Positions 1 to 5,844 of a DNA stretch of 7,319 nucleotides are shown one piece after another. Source of the DNA: Anaerolineae bacterium (GTDB lineage: Bacteria; Chloroflexota; Anaerolineae; B4-G1; SLSP01). The notes beneath the pieces were generated by a model that was not told the origin of the DNA, did no database searches, and worked only from the letters and a program-made list of their open reading frames with translations. Positions within the stretch are counted from its first letter, which is position 1, and the number at the start of each line of letters is the position of its first letter. Location: assembly GCA_016928755.1 (NCBI GenBank), contig JAFGKB010000157.1, positions 1 through 7,319 on the forward strand. Direction: 5' to 3'. The translations under genes were made by a program, and so were the position numbers.

Positions 1-371
1 AACCGGAACCGGTGAAGAAGCCTAAAGTAAAGAAGCACAAAAAGAAGGTACTACCGGCAGAGACAGCGGGGATTACAGATATTGAGTCGCTCAAAGAGCA
101 AGTGAAGAAGAAACGCTCAGACCATACAGTCCGGCTACAGTTAGCCCAGGCATTATGGAAGGAAGCGGCATATGATGAATCCCTAGAACACTATGGCCAA
201 CTAATCCGGGCCGGTGCCGAGATGGAAGGTGTAATGGATGACTTACAACATTATATTAAAGTCCAGCCGGAAAGCCCTGGGTTATTGCGGACATTGGGGG
301 ATGCGTATATGAAAGCCGGTTTATTAGAAAAGGCACTGAAGATATATAATCAGGCGATGAACACCTTATAA
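1..371 (+). CDS. C-terminal part of a TPR-repeat protein, truncated at the left edge
   Basis: The reading frame is open from base 3 to the TAA at 369-371. A GTG at 12 could serve as a start, but the codons before it (Pro-Glu-Pro) continue the same Lys/Pro-rich stretch and no ribosome site can be seen. I therefore read this as the tail of a longer protein. Numbered from that GTG, residues 1-14 are a very basic linker. Residues about 38-68 and 89-119 match tetratricopeptide repeats; the second has the pattern LGDAYMKAGLLEKALKIYNQ. TPRs are helical protein-binding scaffolds, so no enzyme activity is implied. There is no signal peptide or membrane segment in the visible part. It is followed after 74 bp by ndk on the same strand. 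The protein's binding partner and overall role cannot be deduced from this fragment. Confidence 0.8.
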   Translation, partial: PEPVKKPKVKKHKKKVLPAETAGITDIESLKEQVKKKRSDHTVRLQLAQALWKEAAYDESLEHYGQLIRAGAEMEGVMDDLQHYIKVQPESPGLLRTLGDAYMKAGLLEKALKIYNQAMNTL

Positions 372-378
372 TCATCAG

Positions 379-408
379 TTCTTGTGCGCCGCACGTTTCT
401 TGTGCGCC
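379..408 (+). repeat. 12-bp direct repeat between the TPR gene and ndk
   Basis: The 12-mer TTCTTGTGCGCC occurs at 379-390 and again at 397-408, a period of 18 bp. The first copy runs into CGCAC, so GTGCG-C-CGCAC (384-394) is also a dyad. The repeat fills much of the 74-bp gap before ndk. Two same-facing copies 18 bp apart could bind a regulator, or they could be a chance duplication. No T-tract follows, so it is not an obvious terminator for the TPR gene. Confidence 0.6.
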
Positions 409-433
409 CTTACTTTGTCATAAAACCTAAGTT

Positions 434-439
434 GGAGGT
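434..439 (+). promoter_or_regulatory. Ribosome binding site that fixes the TTG start of ndk
   Basis: GGAGGT lies 6 bases before the TTG at 446. No in-frame ATG or GTG gives an equally good position, and the resulting N-terminus (MEKTLIILKPD) is exactly that expected for the family. Confidence 0.85.
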
Positions 440-445
440 AAAATT

Positions 446-907
446 TTGGAAAAAACACTTATTATCCTGAAGCCTGATACCGTACAACGCGGATTAATCG
501 GTGAAGTCATCAGCCGTATAGAGAAACGCGGGCTGCGCATTGCGGGGCTGAAAATGATGTGGGTCCCCCGTGAGTTAGCAGAGCGACACTACGGCGAACA
601 TCAAGGTAAAGCTTTCTACGAACCCTTGCTCAACTTTATCACTTCCTCACCGGTTATCGCAATGGTGATAGAAGGCCCAAAGGTCATTACAACAATGCGC
701 GCAATGATGGGGAAGACAAGCTCATTGGAAGCTAATCCGGGGACTATTCGCGGAGATTACGGACTCTCCAACCGGCATAATTTGATTCATGGTTCAGATA
801 GCCCGGAATCAGCCGAGCGTGAGATCGCGCTGTTCTTTAAGCCAGAAGAAATTTATAACTATAAGCGGGTCACCGAACCTTGGGCCGACCCAGACGCCGA
901 GTGGTAA
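446..907 (+). CDS. ndk: Nucleoside diphosphate kinase
   Basis: This enzyme moves the gamma-phosphate of ATP to other (d)NDPs through a phosphohistidine and so balances the cytosolic NTP and dNTP pools. The whole 153-residue Ndk fold is present. Visible active-site residues are Lys9 in ILKPD, Tyr49, Arg85, Thr91, Arg102, Asn112 and the phosphorylated His115 in NLIHGSDS. Typical bacterial Ndk is about 140-150 residues; the small excess here is a C-terminal acidic/aromatic tail (PWADPDAEW). Start is TTG with GGAGGT 6 bases upstream. The TPR gene precedes it on the same strand with a 74-bp gap, so co-transcription is possible but not shown. It ends 13 bp before a strong hairpin terminator. Nothing is missing or unusual in the active site. 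Confidence 0.98.
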   Translation: MEKTLIILKPDTVQRGLIGEVISRIEKRGLRIAGLKMMWVPRELAERHYGEHQGKAFYEPLLNFITSSPVIAMVIEGPKVITTMRAMMGKTSSLEANPGTIRGDYGLSNRHNLIHGSDSPESAEREIALFFKPEEIYNYKRVTEPWADPDAEW

Positions 908-920
908 AATTAACCCATAA

Positions 921-957
921 AAAAACCGGGATTTCAAGATGCGAAATCCCGGTTTTT
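921..957. terminator. Bidirectional intrinsic terminator between ndk and fixX
   Basis: A perfect 15-bp inverted repeat has arms at 921-935 and 943-957 and a 7-base loop; its GC-rich core is CCGGGATTTC. On the plus strand the right arm ends in five T; on the minus strand the hairpin is followed by a run of seven T (919-925). It lies 13 bp after the ndk stop and 14 bp after the fixX stop, so one structure can end both convergent transcripts. Confidence 0.93.
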
Positions 958-971
958 GAGTTCACCGACCA

Positions 972-1322
972 TTATCCAAACTTATAAGCTACGCCATAGC
1001 CGCCACGGGGTAATACCCAACCGATATTGGTGTAAGGACAAGCCACCCGACAACTGCCACATTCAACACAAGCCTGGTACGAGACCTGGATGGTCCCATC
1101 ATAAGCCAGGCTATAGACATTGACCGGGCAGAAATAGAGGCACGGTTTATGTTGGCACCGCGCACAAATGTCCTGGTCCTCGATCCAGAGATGTGGTTGG
1201 TTCTCATCCACAAAATACTTCAGGGTTACCAATAAGTCATCTACATAGACATCTTGTAATGACTCCTGTAGTTCTTCAGGAAGTTCCCTCGTACCAAATG
1301 CATCATTACGTTTCATTACCAT
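972..1322 (-). CDS. fixX: FixX/EtfX ferredoxin-like protein, two [4Fe-4S] cluster motifs
   Basis: This is the small iron-sulfur subunit of the quinone-linked ETF complex, expected to pass electrons with FixC towards quinone. Its 116 residues carry two cysteine motifs: C-X2-C-X4-C-X3-CP (Cys53, 56, 61, 65) and C-X2-C-X2-C-X3-CP (Cys85, 88, 91, 95). All eight ligands for two [4Fe-4S] clusters are therefore present. The C-terminus PRGGYGVAYKFG is the FixX family ending. The ATG at 1322 overlaps the fixC stop by 7 bases. The in-frame ATG at 1316 would give a TAATG junction and a protein two residues shorter; neither has a strong ribosome site, so coupling to fixC translation is likely. It is longer than E. 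coli FixX (about 95 residues) because of an acidic N-terminal extension. It is the last gene of the operon, just before the shared terminator. Confidence 0.95.
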   Translation of the reverse strand: MVMKRNDAFGTRELPEELQESLQDVYVDDLLVTLKYFVDENQPHLWIEDQDICARCQHKPCLYFCPVNVYSLAYDGTIQVSYQACVECGSCRVACPYTNIGWVLPRGGYGVAYKFG

Positions 1323-2656
1323 CCCATCACCGCCCTTCCCATTGAGACAATATCACCGGCTGCCTTGAAGATACCGCGCCGGTCTGTAAGTGCTCCCAAG
1401 ATTTCCTGGAATAACTGGCGCTTAGGCTTGCCATAAGCACTGAAGAAGCCTCCCAAAGCATCGTTAAGAAATGCGGGATATACTTCCATAAATTCAGGAT
1501 GCTGCTCCAGGAACTTGGAGAAGTTACGATATTGCCGGAGGTCTTGCAGAATAAAGCGTTCACGCAGCCGGTCTTCATAACGGGATAACGTCTTAGCAGA
1601 AAAATCACCACGACTGTGAGCTTCGATGGCGGTCTCTGCGGCCAGTTTGCCGGCAATCATCGCCATATTGGTGCCCTCCCAATGTAAGGCATTGACCATA
1701 GAAGCGGCATCTCCGGCGACCATCACCCCACCGGTGTAGACATCTGGCATATCACGCCAACCGCCTTCAGGGATCAGGTGCGCGCCGTACTCAAGCAACT
1801 GTCCACCCTCAACCAAGGGCGCGATAGCGGGATGCTTCAGGTAACGCTCCAAAATTTCATAAGGTTTCAGCCTATACTCGGCGAGGACATCCAACATCAC
1901 CCCCAACCCGACGGAAACCGAACCTTTGTTGGTATAGACGAAGCCCATACCCGGCAAGCCGAGGGAGACATCTCCCACAACCGATACCGCCAGACCATGA
2001 GAATTGTCAGGCAGGCCAAACCGGCTATTAACAAGCTGTGGGGATAGCGAAATAACCTGCTTAAAGGCCAATGCTGTGTGCGCCGGTTCCAAATCACGCC
2101 CTATTAATTCTAACTTCTGGGTCAACAGGTTATTGACACCTTCGCAGATAATAACTACAGGGGCATAGATTTCCCCTTGAGGCCGGTCGGTGACCACACC
2201 AATAACCTGCCCGTGGCCATCGTCATCACGGATAAAGTCGATGACCGTTGTCTTGGGAATCAAGAACGCACCGGCAGCCTGGGCCTGTTCCGCCCACCAG
2301 GGGTCAAAAGCTGCCCGTAGCGTGACGTAAGCATCATAAGGCTCTTTCTCCAACTTACCACCCTGCACAGAGGCCCGCATCATCCCATCTTTAGAGAGGA
2401 ACCAGAAACCGGCTTCGGTAACCGGTCGCTCAAAAGGTGGTTTAAGGTCCATAAAGCCGGGCAAGACCTCTTCAATGGCATGGGTATAAATGGCACCGCC
2501 GAAGTAGTTCTTAGCACCGGGTTTATTACCGCGCTCAATTAACGCTACGTTTAGCCCTTCACGAGCCATAATCATAGCGGCAGCCGAACCGGCCAAACCC
2601 GCGCCAATAACAATAGCATCAAACGTAATTTTACCGCTATTATCATAGTTATTCAT
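1316..2656 (-). CDS. fixC: FixC/EtfC, FAD-dependent ETF:quinone oxidoreductase subunit
   Basis: A 446-residue flavoprotein of the ETF-QO/geranylgeranyl-reductase superfamily. It should take electrons from FixAB and, with FixX, reduce membrane quinone. Residues 12-43 form the Rossmann FAD-binding unit: VIGAGLAGSAAA (Gly18, 20, 23), then Glu41-Arg42 for the ribose. GAKNYFGGAIY (about 48-57) is the family flavin loop. CEGVNN (171-176) matches the middle flavin motif, with Glu where Asp is usual. VAGDAASMVN (313-322) is the second FAD-contact motif. Length is close to E. coli FixC (about 430). There is no signal peptide or clear transmembrane helix, so membrane contact would be peripheral. The ATG at 2656 overlaps the fixB stop by 8 bases. 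ETF-QO enzymes often carry their iron-sulfur part fused; here it is the separate fixX. Confidence 0.96.
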   Translation of the reverse strand: MNNYDNSGKITFDAIVIGAGLAGSAAAMIMAREGLNVALIERGNKPGAKNYFGGAIYTHAIEEVLPGFMDLKPPFERPVTEAGFWFLSKDGMMRASVQGGKLEKEPYDAYVTLRAAFDPWWAEQAQAAGAFLIPKTTVIDFIRDDDGHGQVIGVVTDRPQGEIYAPVVIICEGVNNLLTQKLELIGRDLEPAHTALAFKQVISLSPQLVNSRFGLPDNSHGLAVSVVGDVSLGLPGMGFVYTNKGSVSVGLGVMLDVLAEYRLKPYEILERYLKHPAIAPLVEGGQLLEYGAHLIPEGGWRDMPDVYTGGVMVAGDAASMVNALHWEGTNMAMIAGKLAAETAIEAHSRGDFSAKTLSRYEDRLRERFILQDLRQYRNFSKFLEQHPEFMEVYPAFLNDALGGFFSAYGKPKRQLFQEILGALTDRRGIFKAAGDIVSMGRAVMGW

Positions 2657-3731
2657 TAGCTAATGCCTCCTTACGCCCACGTATAGCCGTTAACATAGCC
2701 GGGATTACCTCGAAGAGATCACCAACAATCCCCACGTCGGCAACATCGAATATAGGCGCGTTGGCATCGTTGTTAATAGCGATGATAAAATCTGAGTTCT
2801 GCATACCCACCTTATGTTGTAATGCCCCGGAGATACCGGCTGCAATATAGAGCTTGGGGCGCACAGTTTTACCGGTCTGCCCTACCTGGTGCGCTGCGTC
2901 AATCCACCCCAAATCCACACAGGGACGACTGGCACCGACAACGCCACCGAGTTCCTCCGCCAGTTCTTGGACCAAGGCGAAACCATCAGGATTGCCCAAA
3001 CCACGCCCGCCGGCTACAATAACATCCGCGTACTCAATATCAACATCCGCACCTTTTTCCCGGATGAAGTCTAAAATACAAGCCAATGCGTTTTCTTCCT
3101 GGACAGCGGGAGATTCACGGATAATCTCACCTGCTGCATCCGGGTTACATTCTGGCATGGGGAAAACGCGGGGACGGACACTGGACATCTGCGGGCGGTA
3201 TTTACGGCAGATAATTGTCGCTAAAATATTGCCACCAAAAGCCGGACGGGTAGCTAAGAGTAAACGTCTGCGCGACCCCTTGACCTCTCCCATCTCAAGT
3301 CCGGTACAATCTGCCGTCAAACCGGTATGGAGTGCAGTGGCGACGGCACCGGCAAGGTCACGGCCCAGAGTTGTGGCCCCAATAAGGAACACCTCAGGCT
3401 GGTACTTTTCTGCCACCTGGGCAATACTCTTGTAATAAGGACAATTACGATAATTTTTAAAAACCGGGTCATCTACTAAATAGACACGGTCCGCACCATA
3501 TTGGAAGGCCAGCTTAGCGATATGTTCAACATCATCGCCCAGGAGTACACCCTCGACAACGACTTCTTCCCCGTTTTCCTCGGCCTCGGACTGCACCTGG
3601 GCAACCAGGGCACGCGCCACACCGAGGAGTTCCCATGAGACAGGATGGACTTCACCACCCTCCTGTTCAATGAAAACCCAAAAACGGCGCACATTGGTTT
3701 CATTACTCTCAATATTCATTCCCGGGACCAT
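2649..3731 (-). CDS. fixB: FixB/EtfA, electron transfer flavoprotein alpha subunit
   Basis: A 360-residue ETF alpha subunit that carries the electron-transferring FAD and pairs with FixA. Residues about 15-210 are the N-terminal alpha/beta domain. The C-terminal FAD domain shows the family signature: GGRGLG (241-246), VGASRP (265-270), QVGQTGKTV (282-290), AAGISGALQHKVGM (297-310) and NDANAPIFDVADVGIVGD (321-338). ATG at 3731 shares one base with the fixA stop (TAATG), and GGAGGTG lies 7 bases before it (3739-3745). The next Met, at codon 5, would be badly spaced. The first 12 residues are a short extension before the domain begins. One-base coupling to fixA fits the equal amounts needed for a 1:1 heterodimer. 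Confidence 0.96.
   Translation of the reverse strand: MVPGMNIESNETNVRRFWVFIEQEGGEVHPVSWELLGVARALVAQVQSEAEENGEEVVVEGVLLGDDVEHIAKLAFQYGADRVYLVDDPVFKNYRNCPYYKSIAQVAEKYQPEVFLIGATTLGRDLAGAVATALHTGLTADCTGLEMGEVKGSRRRLLLATRPAFGGNILATIICRKYRPQMSSVRPRVFPMPECNPDAAGEIIRESPAVQEENALACILDFIREKGADVDIEYADVIVAGGRGLGNPDGFALVQELAEELGGVVGASRPCVDLGWIDAAHQVGQTGKTVRPKLYIAAGISGALQHKVGMQNSDFIIAINNDANAPIFDVADVGIVGDLFEVIPAMLTAIRGRKEALANE
2666..2672 (-). promoter_or_regulatory. Ribosome binding site for fixC, inside the fixB coding end
   Basis: The minus strand reads AAGGAGG, a full match to the ribosome's consensus, 9 bases before the fixC ATG and within the last codons of fixB. It supports ATG 2656 as the fixC start despite the 8-base overlap with fixB. 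Confidence 0.8.
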
Positions 3732-4573
3732 TATACAGCACCTCCCAGAATTTCAGCCAAAACCCCGGCAGCCTCAACCTGCTGCAACGCAGACTTCACA
3801 GCCGCGTCAACCCCCACCTCGCGGGAATTTATCTTCTCGCCGGCTTCGGGCAAGGGCGGCGTCCCCATCTTATAGACAATGGTTGGGGAGCCTTTACTTC
3901 CCACATAAGCATCATCAAAGGTTGCCGGGCCATCACTCTTAGACCAGAATTCCGGTTCGTAGCGCAAGGAACGAATCAAATCCGGTAATGGTGCGAAAGG
4001 TACCGGCGCGATCTCTTTCTCACAGGTTAGCAGTACAGGTAGCGAAGTCTCAATGATTTCCGACCAGCGCTCAGTACGGCGATCAAATACCGCCTTTTGC
4101 CTTTCCAAATCGACCTCTCGAATACTGGAAACATAGGTCACAATAGGTAAATCCAACCGAACCGCCACACCAGGGCCAACCTGGGCAGTATCACCGTCGA
4201 TAGCCTGCTTGCCAAAGAATAACATATGCACCGGCTCTTCTTCATGGATAGCTTTGATAGCCTGAGCCAAGACATATGATGTGGCTAACGTATCTGCCCC
4301 GGCAAATTTACGGTCTGAGAGCAAGATTCCACGGTCTGCGCCTAACTCAATAGCCTCACGGAGCGTCGCGTTAAATGATGAAGGCCCCATTGAAATAACC
4401 GTCACCTTCCCATTTAATTTCCGTTTCAGCTCGACTGCCGCGGCTAAGGCATGAGCGTCATAAGGATTCATAATTGCCGGGACACCTTCCCGCACCAGGT
4501 TCCCTGTATCAGGGTCGATGCGGATATTGGTGGTATCCGGCACTTGTTTTATTGCCACAAGTGCATGGAACAA
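3731..4573 (-). CDS. fixA: FixA/EtfB, electron transfer flavoprotein beta subunit (bifurcating type)
   Basis: A 280-residue ETF beta subunit. In the FixABCX class this subunit meets NADH and holds the bifurcating FAD, sending one electron to ferredoxin or flavodoxin and the other through FixB to FixC/FixX and quinone. Family features are VAIKQVPDTT (6-15), NPYDAHALAAAVELK (36-50), SMGP (61-64) and the nucleotide/flavin-binding stretch GKQAIDGDTAQVGP (121-134), which is strongly conserved in NADH-using bifurcating ETFs. The start is TTG, chosen because AGGAGGTG sits just upstream and because MFHALVAIKQVPDT matches the family N-terminus. The ATG eight bases inside is out of frame. It is the first gene of the operon, with its own promoter about 100 bp upstream. 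No nitrogenase genes are present, so a role in nitrogen fixation cannot be assumed. Confidence 0.96.
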   Translation of the reverse strand: MFHALVAIKQVPDTTNIRIDPDTGNLVREGVPAIMNPYDAHALAAAVELKRKLNGKVTVISMGPSSFNATLREAIELGADRGILLSDRKFAGADTLATSYVLAQAIKAIHEEEPVHMLFFGKQAIDGDTAQVGPGVAVRLDLPIVTYVSSIREVDLERQKAVFDRRTERWSEIIETSLPVLLTCEKEIAPVPFAPLPDLIRSLRYEPEFWSKSDGPATFDDAYVGSKGSPTIVYKMGTPPLPEAGEKINSREVGVDAAVKSALQQVEAAGVLAEILGGAV

Positions 4574-4577
4574 AAGA

Positions 4578-4585
4578 CACCTCCT
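4578..4585 (-). promoter_or_regulatory. Ribosome binding site that fixes the TTG start of fixA
   Basis: The minus strand reads AGGAGGTG; the AGGAGG core ends 6 bases before the TTG at 4573. It lies in the loop of a possible 6-bp hairpin (AAGACA at 4606-4601 with TGTCTT at 4579-4574) that would tie up the bases between this site and the start codon. The stem is short and A/T-rich, so any effect would be small. Confidence 0.85.
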
Positions 4586-4618
4586 AAAATAAACTAAACT
4601 TGTCTTAGAAACACTCTA

Positions 4619-4632
4619 TAAGTTACAACTTA
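4619..4632. repeat. 14-bp palindrome in the fix leader
   Basis: TAAGTT-AC-AACTTA is a perfect inverted repeat (6-bp arms, 2-bp centre), 46-59 bp before the fixA start and about 40-53 bases after the predicted transcription start. It may be an operator for a dimeric repressor. In RNA it could form only a weak 5-bp stem with a 4-base loop. It does not match the Rex redox-repressor consensus. Confidence 0.5.
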
Positions 4633-4643
4633 GGCCATGATGC

Positions 4644-4671
4644 TCTGCCGTGAAACAACTTTCCCGGCAGA
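4644..4671 (-). promoter_or_regulatory. Stem-loop at the predicted 5' end of the fixABCX mRNA
   Basis: Arms 4644-4655 and 4660-4671 pair at 11 of 12 positions around a 4-base loop. No T-run follows on either strand, so it is not a terminator for the upstream gene. The TATAAT at 4678-4683 puts the first transcribed base near 4671, so the mRNA would begin with this hairpin. A 5'-terminal hairpin can protect mRNA from decay, and the same dyad in DNA could be an operator at +1. The role is inferred; the pairing is seen. Confidence 0.55.
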
Positions 4672-4677
4672 TACTGA

Positions 4678-4706
4678 ATTATAGGGCGGGCACACGTCAG
4701 TGTAAA
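4678..4706 (-). promoter_or_regulatory. Sigma70-type promoter of the fixABCX operon
   Basis: On the minus strand, TTTACA (4706-4701, 5 of 6 to the -35 consensus) is followed by a 17-base spacer and a perfect TATAAT (4683-4678). The predicted start near 4671 gives a leader of about 98 bases. It lies 22 bp after the stop of the upstream gene, so the fix operon can be expressed on its own. Imperfect inverted arms GGCACAC (4689-4695) and GTGCGCC (4708-4714) flank the -35 element and could be an operator. Confidence 0.75.
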
Positions 4707-4727
4707 AGTGCGCCTTACCTTAGACAG

Positions 4728-5816
4728 CTATTTTAACGCCGCCGCCAGGTTTGGGTCCAGAACATCCCCATTGCGCAAGACCACGGCATGCTCTAACGCC
4801 GGTTCCTGGGCTATAGCCGTTGCAATACCATAGGAAGCAAGTAACTGGATATAGGGCCACGCCGCATTATTGAATGCGTGGGTCGAGGTGCGCGGGACGG
4901 CACCGGGGACATTGGGCACACAGTAATGCAGAACGTCTTCCTCAACATAGGTAGGGTCTTCCAGGGTGGTAGGATGGCTGGTCTCGGCAGAACCCCCGTG
5001 GTCGATAGCAAAGTCCAACAACACAGAGCCACGGCGCATGGTGCGCAATAACTCACGGGTAATCAACATCGGCGCGCGCTTCCCAGGAATACGGGCCGCA
5101 CAGATAACGACATCGGCGAAGCGTACTGTATAAGCGATGTTGAAGTCGTGGGAGATCATCGTGGTTAACTCACCATTGGGCAGGGAATTCGCAAGATAAC
5201 GCAACCGCTCCAGCGTAGGGCTGAGCACGAAGACTTTAGCCCCCAACCCCAGGAACGCCCGCGCGGCATTGGAGCCTAGTACACCGGCTCCGATAATCAC
5301 AACTTCACCGGCAGAGACACCGGGAACCCCGTTGAGCAAAACGCCGCGCCCCCCGTGGTTAGACATCAACATCGAACCGGCGATATAGGGAGCCATACGG
5401 CCGGCAACTTCACTCATCGTCTGGAGAATAGGAAAGTCATGGCCATCAGGGGATACCAACTCATAAGCTACCGCCGTGACCTTGCGGTCAACGAGCGCGG
5501 CCACCTCCTCTTTGGGAACAGCCATCAACCCCAGGAATCCCAGTAAAGTCTGGCCGCTGTGCATCCAGGATATTTCTTCAAGTGTCGGACGCAACACCTT
5601 GAGAATTAAATCCACGCGACTGTAGAGTTCACTACCATCAAAGACTATCTTAGCGCCCATGCGCTCATAATCATAGTCATGAAAACCGGCATCGGCCCCG
5701 GCACCACTCTCAACATAACACGTATGGCCGGCTTTAGCCAACAAGCCAACCCCTGCGGGGATAATGCCAACTCGTTTCTCGCCCGGCTGTCGTTCTTTTG
5801 GAATGCCAATGTTCAT
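4728..5816 (-). CDS. ald: Alanine dehydrogenase/PNT-family oxidoreductase with changed catalytic residues
   Basis: The 362 residues align end to end with L-alanine dehydrogenase (about 370), which converts L-alanine + NAD+ + water to pyruvate + ammonia + NADH. Residues 1-58 carry the family opening (GIPKERQPGEKRVGIIP, VESGAGADAGF). MSEVAGRMA (134-142), GVPGV (163-167), the nucleotide loop GAGVLG (176-181), DFAIDHGG (268-275) and PNVPGAVPRTST (301-312) are all Ald-like. Arg15, Glu119, Asp272 and Asn302 fit active-site positions. However, the catalytic Lys75 of the M. tuberculosis enzyme is Leu75 here, His96 is Gly96 (FLGLMA where FLHLAA is usual), and the ribose-binding Asp198 is Ser199. Amino acid oxidation is therefore an inference; another substrate, NADP(H), or loss of activity are all possible. 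ATG 5816 has AAGGAG 7 bases upstream. Confidence 0.85.
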   Translation of the reverse strand: MNIGIPKERQPGEKRVGIIPAGVGLLAKAGHTCYVESGAGADAGFHDYDYERMGAKIVFDGSELYSRVDLILKVLRPTLEEISWMHSGQTLLGFLGLMAVPKEEVAALVDRKVTAVAYELVSPDGHDFPILQTMSEVAGRMAPYIAGSMLMSNHGGRGVLLNGVPGVSAGEVVIIGAGVLGSNAARAFLGLGAKVFVLSPTLERLRYLANSLPNGELTTMISHDFNIAYTVRFADVVICAARIPGKRAPMLITRELLRTMRRGSVLLDFAIDHGGSAETSHPTTLEDPTYVEEDVLHYCVPNVPGAVPRTSTHAFNNAAWPYIQLLASYGIATAIAQEPALEHAVVLRNGDVLDPNLAAALK

Positions 5817-5844
5817 CTCTAAACTCCTTAATCATATATTAGGG

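Noticed and set aside
418..426. Promoter for ndk around TCATAAAAC
   Set aside because: No -35 element at a usable distance matches better than three of six bases.
989..1213. Minus-strand reading frame of 74 codons within fixX, considered as a sign of a frameshift
   Set aside because: fixX is complete in its own frame with all eight cysteines and the family C-terminus, so no frameshift is needed.
2854..3435. Plus-strand reading frame of 193 codons
   Set aside because: It lies wholly antisense to fixB, whose protein has clear ETF-alpha motifs throughout. The frame is rich in Pro, Ser and Arg, has no ribosome site and matches no family I know.
972..4573. Nitrogen-fixation operon
   Set aside because: The fix name is historical. 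No nif gene is in the window and FixABCX also occurs in organisms that do not fix nitrogen.
4574..4606. Hairpin around the fixA ribosome site as a thermosensor or riboswitch switch
   Set aside because: It has only six A/T-rich pairs and a 21-base loop; too weak to claim on its own, so it is mentioned only as part of the leader structure.
4630..4638. Two-codon frame ATG GCC TAA in the fix leader, considered as a minimal upstream ORF
   Set aside because: It has no ribosome site and such short frames are expected by chance.
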